The translations under genes were made by a program, and so were the position numbers. From positions 284,033,348 through 284,097,347 of the forward strand of contig NC_073746.1 of the NCBI RefSeq assembly GCF_029784135.1: a DNA stretch of 64,000 nucleotides, given 5' to 3'. Below, one piece after another: positions 34,105-44,364 of this stretch; within the stretch, counting starts at the first letter, position 1, and each line of letters starts with the position of its first letter. Origin of the DNA: Toxorhynchites rutilus septentrionalis. Lineage: Eukaryota; Arthropoda; Insecta; Diptera; Culicidae. The notes beneath the pieces were generated by a model that saw nothing but the letters and a program-made list of their open reading frames with translations, was not told the origin of the DNA and did not search any database.

Positions 34105-34835
34105 TTAAGGTAGTATTCTAGTCTAGAAATTTGAAAAAAATAAAAAAAAAGTTCCTTCATATTTCTGTAGTTTAGGCATTCAAGAATATACCCTAGAAAG
34201 GGCTTGTCGAAAATCCTATTATTTACCGAGTTAGAGCCATTTTAGTGATGCGAAACCTAACCTGGTACGGCCATAACTTCAAACGTGTTTTCTCGAAACT
34301 AGTTTTTTCAAACAGGCGTACACGATATCTCTAGCTCTACTGAACCGATTCATGTCAATTTCATATGGATACAATCTGCAGACATCTCTCTATCGCATGA
34401 ACCTCCAAAAAATGATGTTTTTCATATTTTACTATTTTTAAAAAATCGGGAAACTTAAGAAAAAACGTTTTAAATCGCATTTTGTTTTTCAAACGGCCGC
34501 CATTCTGTCAAAAAAAATTTTTTTTGACTTGTCCGAGGTTCATGCGATAGCGGCATCTTTACTGATTCTAAATCTGTTCGATTTTTTTTATTCGGATAAC
34601 CAGAAGAAATGGAATCGTGTACGCCATGGCACAACTTTTTTTAACCCTCTAATTTCATCAGCTCTTAACTATTTTATTAATGAATATTTTTTCTTCGTTC
34701 AATTTTCGTTTTATTGTTAAAAGATAGATGAACAAATAATGATATAATGGATAGTAAAAATATTCTTTGTTTTAGTTTTATGGAGCTCGAAAAAACGTCC
34801 AAAATTCGTGTCTCTACACTAGAATACCCCCTTAA
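34105..34835. mobile_element. TTAA-flanked MITE inside the palindromic element
   Basis: TTAA lies at 34105-34108 and 34832-34835. The inverted ends are GGTAGTATTCTAGTCTAGA and, in reverse complement, GGGGGTATTCTAGTGTAGA. The interior contains CCGAGGTTCATGCGATAGCG and CATCTCTCTATCGCATGAAC. TTAA targets suggest piggyBac-type mobilisation. Related copies lie at 47.0-47.5 and 63.1-63.66 kb. It has no coding capacity. Confidence 0.82.
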
Positions 34836-34936
34836 GCTTCGTTCACGAGCTTAGGGTAGCATTAAAGATAATGATTGATTTTCAGGATAAAACTGCAGCG
34901 GTCGTAGGTTTTTTTCCTCTGGGTTTGAGTCGATTA

Positions 34937-36251
34937 AAGGGTGTGTCACATCAAATTGCATCACGAAAAAAACGCTGTAGAAATTTAATTTTTAGGAATT
35001 ATATCTTCAGCTTTCGCTTATAATCAGATAAGAGTGTATAGATCATGTTGGCCATGCTTCACTGTCAATTTTTCGTAAATTTTGAAAAATGTCGTCGAAC
35101 GAAAAAGAGCGTCATGAATTAATCCTGTGCACTCATTTCGAGAATCCGGAGTTGTCACATCGGGACATCGGTAAGATGCTGGGAATCGTCCAATCCACGG
35201 TCAGCAGAGTACTAAAACCATACTTCGAGAACCTAACCATCGACCGGAATGTGAAGAACGGCGAAAATGGATGCTCCGTCAGTGAAAAAGATCACAAGCG
35301 CGTAGTTAAGCAGTTTAGACGTGATCCGAGAAGTTTCCGGTTTCCGGAAGTCGGTCCGGGATGTCGCCAATAAGCTGAATTTGTCAAGTTCATTCGTCCA
35401 GCGGACCAAGCAGCGGGAGGGCCTGCGTACATACAAGGTTCAGAAGGCTCCTAACCGCGACGAAAGGCAAAACATGGTGGGGAAGACGCGAGCCCGGAAG
35501 CTGTACACCGAAATGCTGACGAAGCCGCATTGCCTGGTAATGGACGACGAAACCTACGTCAAAGCGGACTTTCGTCAGCTGCCATGCCTGTTGTTCTTCT
35601 CCACAGAGGACAAATTCAGCGTTCCGGAGGAGATTCGCAAGCAGAAACTATCCAAGTTTGCCAAAAAGTACATGGTGTGGCAAGCGATCTGCTCTTGCGG
35701 AAAGCGGAGCGCCCCCTTCGTGATGACCGGCACGGTAAACGGGCAGGTTTACCTTAAGGAGTGCCTACAGAAGCGCTTACTACCACTATTGAAGCAGCAC
35801 GAGGGCCCGACCATCTTCTGGTCGGATCTCGCTTCGTGCCACTATTCAAAGGACGTGTTGGAGTGGTACGAAGCCAACGGGGTCACCTTCGTGCCAAAGG
35901 AAATGAACCCGCCCAACGTGCCGGAGCTTCGCCCAATAGAGAAATATTGGGCGATTATGAAGCAGGCCCTCCGGAAGAACCCAAAAGTTGTCAAATCGGA
36001 GGCGGACTTCAAGAGAATATGGATTTCTGTTCAAAAAAAAACTACAACCTGACGTTGTACAGAACCTTATGGACGGGGTAAAGAGGAAGGTGCGAGCATA
36101 CGGGCTTGGACTCGAAGTATGAATAAAAAGAAAATGCCAAAAGTTGTTTAATGGATTTTATTTTACTGTCTAAAATTTTCAAAAGGATCGGTCTACTGGG
36201 CGAATTTCTACAGCGTTTTTTCCGTGATGCAATTTGATGTGACACACCCTT
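34937..36251 (+). mobile_element. DD37E Tc1/mariner-superfamily transposon (ITmD37E type)
   Basis: A complete 1.3-kb element. Inverted repeats of about 49 bp lie at 34937-34985 and 36203-36251, starting AAGGGTGTGTCACATCAAAT, with about one mismatch. TA target duplications lie at 34935-34936 and 36252-36253. The enclosed transposase on the + strand has the D..D37E triad known from mosquito ITmD37E elements. The near identity of the repeats suggests recent activity. Confidence 0.93.
35089..36122 (+). pseudogene. DD37E transposase with two small frameshifts
   Basis: The N-terminus (MSSNEKERHELI) is followed by an HTH with SHRDIGKMLGIVQSTVSRVL (about residues 24-43). A first frameshift near 35335-35345 separates it from the part beginning SVRDVANKLNLSSSF. 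The catalytic residues are D in MDDETYVKADF, D in FWSDLASCHYSK and E in LRPIEKYWAIM; 37 residues lie between the last two. A second frameshift falls in a run of nine A at 36033-36041. With eight A the frame continues LQPDVVQNLMDGVKRKVRAY to TGA at 36120-36122. The protein cuts and pastes its own element at TA. Both lesions are single-base, so this is a very young pseudogene; either could also be a sequencing or assembly error. Confidence 0.9.
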
Positions 36252-36259
36252 TAATCGAC

Positions 36260-37384
36260 GTAAATTATTCGTTTGCTTCGATTTTTGGTTGCGCAGTGTT
36301 CGTTCGATTAATAATCGATTTCTGTAGGAAGTATTCGATTAATCGAACGATTATCGGGGATTACTACACCCACTTTACTCACCAGATATTGCATCTTCAG
36401 ATTATTAACTGTTAAGATTCCTGTAAGAACTTTAACTCACTGTATATCATAAAAAGCGCGTTTTCGAGGAGAAAACGAAGAAGTTTTGAGAGGATGAGAT
36501 TCTCAAGTTGCGTGAAGGGTGCTGAAATGTTGGGGAACGAAACGGTGCATCAATAATCGAATAGATGTCGGCACGATATTTTCCGAACAATATTTAGCAT
36601 GATTTAACAGTTAAGGATTATAGGTCAACGAAATCATCGATTGCGATGATAATGCAGGTGTTTTGTATTGACAAGGCTCATTATAGCCAGCAGTCAGACG
36701 AGAAAATATTTCGCAATTCGCGATCACGAATGTACAATGACGACATCTGGTCGCGAGATCAGGGTTTTGAGACAAAATACTTTATATTAGATTAGTAGGC
36801 TCGAAGGCAATTTAAAATCTGAAATATTTGAATGAAAATTTTAACTTTGTGTTATTTGAACACTTGGAACACGTAGTCATGACCCCGACTTAACTACTAT
36901 TGTATTCCCGCTAAAATTGATCATTATAGTAAAAAATCACTATTAGACATAATTTTCCTTCAAGATTTCACTCCACTCGAAAACTAATATAATTCCCAAT
37001 TACATATAATACATATTTGATACGGAAAAGTGAATTTCAATGAATAATTTTGTTTTCAAAGGGTATTCAATTCATCAATCCATTGCCATTATCCCTTTCC
37101 AAAAACGGAGCACAAAGCTTAATCCAATCGACGCGAATAGTAAACTAATGTTATTATGAATCTGCGGATCAGTTGAATGAACAGCATCAGAATTTGGACT
37201 CTATCTAACGTATATGTGTTTGAGCGGCAATTCGGGTGTGTTGAACGATCCAAAACTAGCAATACATTACACCACATTCACAATTTGAACATCGCGATGA
37301 TATTACTTTTTTCAGTTTTTTTTTATTAATACCACTTCGGTATTGTATCGAAATTTGCTTCTCTTCGATAAATGCCAATAACCG
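36260..37384. other. No gene supported; TCGATTAATCGA words at the left
   Basis: CGATTAATAATCGA at 36305 and ATTCGATTAATCGAACG at 36339 continue the palindromic theme of the neighbouring target site. The rest is AT-rich and featureless. Confidence 0.4.
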
Positions 37385-37530
37385 TGAGGCGATCTGGCGT
37401 AGTGGTAACATCCATTAAAGTTTCGTTATGAAAATGTTGTGCAGGATGGAAGCCCAGAGAATAAATTTAATTTTGGACACTCACATCAAAAATCCGGCGC
37501 GGTTAGGTATCAAAATCACGAAATCGGTAT
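37385..37530 (+). pseudogene. Second copy of the HTH remnant, with a tRNA-like head upstream
   Basis: GGACACTCACATCAAAAATC and CGGCGCGGTTAGGTATCAAA match 5640-5705 in reverse complement; the frame reads DTHIKNPARLGIKITKSV. Just upstream, GGCGATCTGGCGTAGTGGTA (37388-37407) resembles a tRNA-type box A, but no box B follows. Confidence 0.38.
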
Positions 37531-37539
37531 AAAAACATT

Positions 37540-37690
37540 TTTTGTGCCTTTCACCAATCCTTAGATACAACTGGTTTTGTGATTGCTGGTGCAAAATTTA
37601 TGAACGATCCATCACCAAACGATCAAGTGCTATAAAATCGTTTCTATCTCTTTTTTTATTGAAATTATCACTGAACTTTCTATACGCCTA
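37540..37690. repeat. Diverged fragment of the CGATATAACGTAC MITE interior
   Basis: ACAACTGGTTTTGTGATTGC, GATCAAGTGCTATAAA and ATTATCACTGAACTTT correspond in order to the interior of 23213-23659, but with many changes and no termini. Confidence 0.45.
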
Positions 37691-37903
37691 AAATAAATAA
37701 GTTATATTGAACTCTTGAACCACATCACATTTGTTTTTTCATCTCTCCCATCGAATCGCCTCCGAAATCGTTCGTTGGGACGTCCAACGTCGCACAATGC
37801 GTCGAATATATGGGGATGCGGGACAAAAATCAAAACAACTCTTATAGTCATTTTTTCGGATAGGTATAATGAAAAAAATGTTGGTTATGATGAAATCTAC
37901 TAT

Positions 37904-38445
37904 TTGCATGAAAGACTTATGTATTATACGTAATCGCAAAAGTGTGTTAAGCGCCAAATTAAAAGTGTATAGTATATGAATAGTGACATAAAATTAAATT
38001 GTTCTTTGGAATGCTTCTCCTGTTTAGATAAAAGGCTAATAACACACAATCTTTTATGTCTCATCCGACGACAAAGTGACCCAAACACCACCGTGGTGAT
38101 TTTTAATTTTTTTATACATTTTTTCGTTTAAGTTGCTTATGCTTCATTTTTAACAATTAAATACATTTTACTCTAGGGCAATGTTTGATTTATATATTAT
38201 TACTCTTTGCATAAAAGATTAAGGCTTTATACGATTTTGTTTGCATAAAAGACTAACGTTTTGTACATAATGGCAAAAGTATCTCAAACGCCAAATTAAT
38301 AATCCGGAATATTTCTCCTGTTTGGATAATACACAAATAATATAATCTTTAATTTTTCATCCGATGGCAAAGTTACGCAAACGCCACTGTGGTGATTTTT
38401 CAATTTTTAAATGTTTTCTATTCTAGGGTCACATTTAATTTTTAC
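37904..38445. repeat. Tandem duplication of about 300 bp with CACNGTGGTG blocks
   Basis: Unit 1 (37904-38200) and unit 2 (38232-38445) share, in order, TTTGCATGAAAGACT-like, GCAAAAGT, CGCCAAATTAA, TTCTCCTGTTT, CATCCGA(C/T)G, CAAAGT, CAC(C/T)GTGGTGATTTTT and TCTAGGG. A short extra partial copy starts at 38205. Unit 2 lies 200 bp downstream of the Transib stop, so CACTGTGGTG plus an AT-rich stretch could be part of that element's terminus. Confidence 0.7.
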
Positions 38446-38647
38446 ATTCCATACGTGTATTGGATAGCAGGAAAAACTCTACGCTATTTATTATTTATTT
38501 ATTATTTTGGAATTTTCCTTAAAGGTAATTTTTTTTCTCTATTTTGTAATATTTGTTAGTTTATGAATAAGTACACCTCTTTTAATTAATGTGATGAGAA
38601 ATCTTATGTTTTATTTCTTTTCTTACATATTTCGATTATTTTGTAAA

Positions 38648-40845
38648 TTATTCAGTTTCATTAAAAAGACAATCAGAATCAAATTCAACTGTATCAGCAA
38701 AAAAAGAAGAAATATCATTGACATCCGTGTGATGATTATTCGCTATAGTTTTTCTCTTCCCTGCTATGGAAGGGTCAGAAGAAAGCAGCATATAGTTCAT
38801 CAAGTCCTTATTACTGTAAATTCTTGATGCTTTCCTTGTATGCTTCAACCTGTTCTCCCTGATCAGCCTGTTTGTAGCTTCTAAAGCCTCTTCCGATAAC
38901 TGGCCAATAGGCAGATCAAATGCTTCCATACTATCTGAACTCTGTACCAATAACTTATGTCCGTACAGGCTTATGTAGAGATTTCTTGTATCCGACAATA
39001 GTTTCTGGTATTTGGACATTTCAATTTTTCGCCCCGACGATATTCTACGGAGAATTGTAGCGAAATTCGTTACCAGCTCCACACTTACCCCTGTTATTTC
39101 CGAGCTGGTTTGTGGATCCGAGAAAAATTTTCGTGCAGTGTTGCCGTCATTGCTTGAACCCTACCCCGGTTTCGGCTTGTTGACAACTGGACCCATCCTT
39201 GACTTGAACGCCTCTTGAATTTCTCGCTTCCTGATCTCATACTCTTGCTTATGTTCAGCAGTTTTCACTTGCCAGGTTTTGAATGACAATCTGTTGAAAT
39301 AAATGATAGTTATTATTTATACACCATTAAACATTCTATAATGCTAATCTGTAACCGATGTGAATTACGCATTTAAAACATTTTATCTTGCAATGCAGTG
39401 GTGACAGGCCTAGCTTGTAAGTTTCGGTATTTGGTACTATCTCAACAGCCTTCGATGTATTCATCTCTTTCGGAAAAGATCCACCAATTAAGCATTTTGC
39501 AGAAGCTTTATTTCCGGATAGCACATTTGCCACCTTTCCATCTATCATAGTAAGATGGAATTCAAAACTTACAACGATCTGAGCGCTATCGTTGTTGATG
39601 ATGAAAATCTGTAACGCTTTAATGTTCTTCCCCATTTCTGACTGAATGCCAAGAATAGCTTGTGAGTATTCCTTCGTGAACACAAATTTAAGCGATCTAC
39701 AATACGATGTTGAACTTGGCCGAGGATTCATCCAGATGATAGCATTATTTGCGGAGTCGATCAATTTTAGGGGAACCAGTGCAACGACTAAAAAACTTTC
39801 GTCTGAACTTCCTGCTACCGTAAACTTTTGCTTGTATCCACTATGCCCTGAACTGCCGTCAAAACCCCATTTACAGACGAGATTGACTGAAGTTGAAGTT
39901 ATTAGCGAAATTTCTTTGACGATGCTAGCGGAGGTGCAATCTAATGAATTGTAAATCTACTTCAGCAGACGTCTCGGTCACAGAGTCAATTTAGGAGTTA
40001 TTTTTGCTTTTTCTTGTGTCAATGCATAAAGACTTGGTAGCAAATTTGGATGTGTTTCAATCAAAGTACTTCGAAGTACATTGTACTTTCTTTCAGAGAT
40101 ATCTAAATCAGCATATAGAGCCAGTGCTTGTGCCGCCGTCAGTGTTTTCTCCTGGTTTCCACTCGAACAGTTTGATACGTTTGTAGCGAATGCAAGTTCT
40201 TCAGGTGCATTGTTGTTAACAAGATCTTCAACACGTCGCCTTTTTGTCTTTTTCGAACATTCGTTAAACGATTTCTGAGGTCTCCCTTTATCAATTTGAG
40301 GAACAGACTGCAAATCGTCTTTAGTTTTACCTTTCTGATATGCCGGAAGCTTAATTGGTTTTGACAACCAGTCAGTCATCACCAGTCATCTCTGGTTAAT
40401 TTTGTAGCAATAAACTTTGCAAAACTTCAAAAGCTTTTCTTTGAAGTCTTTAGAGAAATCATCCGTATCATAAAAACTCAACAAAAAGGTGAACAAACGA
40501 TATTTTCTTTGGGAGGGGTCAACTGGGAGCCATTGTTCGAAAATTTGCTTATTCTTGATTGTAGAAATATCATCCAAAAAGCGTAAACTGTGGTCAGAAG
40601 AGCAGACTGGAGCAACAAGAATCACTTGCAGAATATCAAGGGTATAATGACTGAAAAGTTGAGGAGTGTTTTGGAGCGGAACTCCGCGGAACTTTTTTTG
40701 CCGAAAGATTTGAAGTTTTAGTATCTTTTTTTCTTAAGGAACAAAACTACCTTAACAAAGAAGCGTTTATTTTGATAGTGATTGCGGCATGTCCCAATAA
40801 TAGTCAAGGAAACGGATTATACTTACGTGTTGCTACCGTCGCCAT
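38648..40845 (-). pseudogene. Transib (RAG1-core-related) transposase, decayed
   Basis: Minus-strand fragments assemble into one Transib-type transposase. From 40735 the frame reads FRGVPLQNTPQLFSHYTLDI, then SLRFLDDIST, GRPQKSFNECSKKTKRRRVE and KWGFDGSSGHSGYKQKF (first catalytic Asp; about 39846-39896). It continues with RPSSTSYCRS, MIDGKVANVL and LSPLHCKIKCF. After a shift it reads SSNDGNTARKFF (second Asp; about 39117-39152) and LPIGQLSEEALEATN (third, Glu; near 38905), then an acidic C-terminus. These blocks are those of Transib, whose DDE core is related to RAG1. Damage: stops at 40386, 39978 and about 39955, a frame change near 39340, and TAG just before SSNDGNT. The CxxC normally in the KCxxCG block reads KCLIGG, so a zinc cysteine is lost. 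A possible first exon (ATG at 40845, GTAAGT donor at 40826) precedes it. Confidence 0.85.
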
Positions 40846-41082
40846 TTGGGATTTCACTTTAAAAAATATCGAACGTAAACGAAAACTCAATGTAAAACTG
40901 TGATGAATCACTGAAAATTAATTTGCCACGTGCTTAGAAGAAACTTCTTGACTGCGCATGCTTGTTCTGACAAATTGGGTGGGCTAACAAGGCTACTGAG
41001 ATCGTTTCAGCATGTCTGAAACATGTATAAAACACACCGCCTACTTAGTTTGGGTGAGTATAAAAGTAAATGTTTTGACATA

Positions 41083-41519
41083 CAGGGAAACTTCGATATA
41101 ACGTACCCTCGTTATAACGTACCCTCGATATAACGTCACTCGATATAACGTACATTTTACCTCGATATAACGTACATATTTTCAAAGTGTAAAGGAAAAA
41201 AAAATTCATTATTTTTTTTCTGATAGAACAATGAATTATCTGTATTGTGATGCTAAAACAAGTTTTGTACCTTCAATCAATCCCGAAATACAGCTGGTTT
41301 TGTGATTCCGGATTCTAAATGAATCAAGCTTTAATCAACAGTACGAAGGGAAACATTATGAGAAAGGCTGGCTTCGTCTTCTGATTGAAGTAAATCATTA
41401 ACTTTACTAAAACAGCAACACAATAATGTATTATAGACTACGTTTGTGAGTACTCTATTATGCTTCGATATAACGTACAATTCTGAAGGTGAAATGTACG
41501 TTATATCGAAGTTTACCTG
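41083..41519. mobile_element. Pogo-type MITE, CGATATAACGTAC family, copy 2
   Basis: TA at 41081-41082 and 41520-41521. Ends are CAGGGAAACTTCGATATAAC and, in reverse complement, CAGGTAAACTTCGATATAAC. The interior (ATACAGCTGGTTTTGTGATT) matches copy 1 closely in the same orientation. CAG..CTG ends with TA and repeated subterminal words are Tigger/pogo-like. Confidence 0.9.
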
Positions 41520-41524
41520 TATGT

Positions 41525-43450
41525 CTATTGAACGCCGCAATGTGCGTCGCGACTTTAATTCGTACTCCGGATAACAGTGATTCCGGATTCTAAATAAATC
41601 AAGGTTTTTTTTATGGTTTTTATTTTTTTTTAATTTCATATCACGTGTGCTCCCAACAAACCGAACATTAAGTTTTGAATCACTCTGAGATTGAAAACAT
41701 TTGAAAAACACGAATGTCAATACAACACTGCTGATACACAAATACAGATACACAAATAAATGCTTCAGATTGATATATCCATTTCCACTCTGCAACGAAT
41801 TCCTGGAAGCGCCTTTCGTGACGCGAGTGATGTTTCAAGCTAGTATATCTCAATGCGTCAAAAGTATTCCCCAAAGTGAGTTGTTACAAAGCGAACTTTC
41901 CGCAAATCTTTCATCAACGGGAAAACTTCTGACAAACACTCTTTTTTTCTCCTGCAGGAGATATCGTCAAAAATTATACCGCCGCCGACGGAAATGGGGG
42001 GTAAATTATCATTCTCATGTTCCCATTTTGCACCATCAAGGAACGTTTCCAGTGGCGGCTGTTAATGAAGATTATCGCTGAACAAGTTGAGTGGGAGGGG
42101 GCTGACGTAGTTGAGCGTAAAGCTCGCATTGGTTCCACTTCTTCGCTGTTGTGAGTCACAACGCGTGTATTGTGGAGTGAGTATTTTGTACATCCTAGAG
42201 AGTCTGCAAAGTCATACTTTATCTTCATGACAATAAACGTCCGCCAAAGCATCATGAAACGCTGGAGAGGGGGCGCCTGATGCATGAGTACGATTCGCCA
42301 AAGTCTCATTACAGCGCTTCCAAATTAAATTCATTACCAACTTTTCCACTTACCCGACTAAATATTTGTATGTGTGTTTCGATTAACAACGTCGCTGCGC
42401 GGAAAGGGTTTTATGAATTTGCCAACATGGCGGTGGGAGTTGACATAAATGATAGAAATTGTCGTTCACTACAACAACGAGTGGCTTAAAATACGTTGAA
42501 TTTGATGTGCTCCTAGCAACGAGTGTGCAGTTCAGCTACCCAAATGTTACCATTTTGCTATGTGAACATCATGACTCTTATTCAGTAATGGTATGTAATT
42601 AAAAGTATTAAGTTTGACATTTTCGACGAATTGAAAGCACAAGTGCTCTTGTGTAGCATTCTGCAACAGACCCGCCGTGCATCGAATGTGAATTGAAAAT
42701 ACTACAAAATGGGTTCAAAGCGCAAGCATTCAATTTTTTATCCAGATTAAAGGCATTATCCTGAAATTGTCTGATCTGTTGCGAGGAGAAATGCTGCCGA
42801 CGCAGAAAAAAAAACGAATAAACGAGATTTTAAAAAAAAGTAGAATTAAACTTTACAAAGTTTACCTTTGAAGTTACCGTGCCGTTTTAATTTTTCTTCC
42901 TCCTCACAAGATTGCCCAGGTTTATTCCCAAGAATGAAAATAAGCTTGGGGAAATTAAATTCCAAATTTTAAGAGGCCCCAATTTCTTCTTTGTGTGGCA
43001 GTCGAATGAATAATACCCTCCTGGACAACAATAAAGTTTTATTCGGTCCAGTATCTACAAGATTGGCAATCTGCTACAGCAGGATATCCGTTCTATCGGT
43101 GTATCCGGTTTCCTGTAACATCTCTGAGCTGATAACTAACGCACCGAAAAGTGTAATCTAAATTTCTTTCTTCACCGAAAATGTAAGGTCACATCTTTTT
43201 GTGCTCAGGTGCTAGCTTTAAAATTTGCCCGGAAGCAACAAATTGTGCTCTACACCAAACGGGATTACGGCAAACGTTTGACGATTCGTTCATGCGGCAG
43301 ACAGAAATTGATATGATCATCGTCCCCTATTTTTATATCGCCACTATTGGGCTATTGAAAAGCGTTCCCCTTTTTGGGTTCGATCGAAAAGTAAATTGCT
43401 AGAAATTCCATAAGTTAAAACAGCCCTTGATCAAAACGATTCCGAAATAA
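41525..43450. other. Single-copy-looking DNA, no gene supported
   Basis: Mixed composition with several open frames up to 154 codons that lack recognisable domains; the longest overlaps the MITE at 41083-41519. Confidence 0.45.
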
Positions 43451-43559
43451 TTCAGAATTCTGGTTTCCGTACTCCATGAGTATCGAAAGAATTGTAACTT
43501 TTGACGCTTCTATCCGGCCGATGTTTCATGACAACTTTCTGTTTATTACTGTTTCATTC

Positions 43560-44340
43560 GTTCACTTATTCACTTCTTCATTGTTTTATCATCACGCTTT
43601 ATTCAAATTTCACATTTTTATGTTAACCACAAGAATGTAACAAAAAGTTAACCTTTTCACACATGTCTTATTCAAAATTTAAATTTTATCTAAGCATTTT
43701 TGAAAATTTTTATCTACTGATCTTTTACTATATAATTATCGCACTCTCACTTCGTTTTACGCCCATCTGCGGTTCACTCATTATTTTTGAACTATTTACA
43801 CATTTTCTCGTTCATCGTTTTTTTTTCACATTTTATTATTCACATTTTATTATTTCACATTTTATTTATTATTCACATACTTGCGGTAATCAGGCTTCTT
43901 TCTCTTTCTTTTCTTGTTTTGTTATTTTCTACTATTTATTTTTTAATTTGTTCAGTACTTTCTTATTTTGACTTTCATTTGCACGTTTTTAATTTCTGCT
44001 GTCCAGCTTGGTTTTGATGCTTTCCATCATATTATCGTTATTCAACTTTTACATAGCCTTTGAATAAATGTTCTTCAGTTGATGCTCCATTTTCCATTTC
44101 ATTTCAAACATAATTCTTAAGTAAAGCTCCTATGAATTACTACAATACTCATCCTCAGCCTTATCCGCTACTTCCACAAATATTTGTAACCGTTTCTAGT
44201 CTATTCTCTGGTTTTCCGATTGTCGTATCTTTCTCGTTTTCTATCCTTTTTCCTTTCTCAAAATCAACATTTAAATATATTTCAACTGTTAATCTTTATA
44301 CATTCTTATTTTTAACGTAGAACAACGCCTTTCTGTATGG
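43560..44340. other. T-rich low-complexity block
   Basis: TTCA/TTTA-rich sequence on the + strand with many CATTTTATT words (43795-43880). The 102- and 76-residue hydrophobic open frames here reflect composition, not genes. Confidence 0.6.
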
Positions 44341-44364
44341 TAAGGAACCCCAATCAGAAAACTT

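Larger units (their letters stand above)
33941..36257. mobile_element. Palindromic MULE-like element, interrupted by two others
   Basis: If the DD37E element is removed, TCGATTAATCG occurs on both sides: 33941-33951 on the left, and 34930-34936 plus 36254-36257 on the right. Between them the sequence begins TCACACTGAGAGAAACAA and ends, in reverse complement, CCAGAGGAAAAAAACC. A long inverted repeat pairs 34036-34084 (AAAATCAATTATTATCTTTT, AACGAAG) with 34837-34885. An 11-bp repeat with short ends resembles Mutator-like elements, which make 9-11-bp duplications. The family is inferred. Confidence 0.55.

Noticed and set aside
35530..36081. 75- and 106-codon frames overlapping the DD37E transposase
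   Set aside because: Shadows in other frames of the transposase coding sequence.
41331..41874. 154- and 64-codon minus-strand frames
   Set aside because: They run across the boundary of the pogo-type MITE (41083-41519), which a host gene would not do, and have no domain.
43663..44017. Hydrophobic frames resembling membrane proteins
   Set aside because: T-rich low-complexity DNA gives Phe/Ile/Leu-rich translations in all forward frames.
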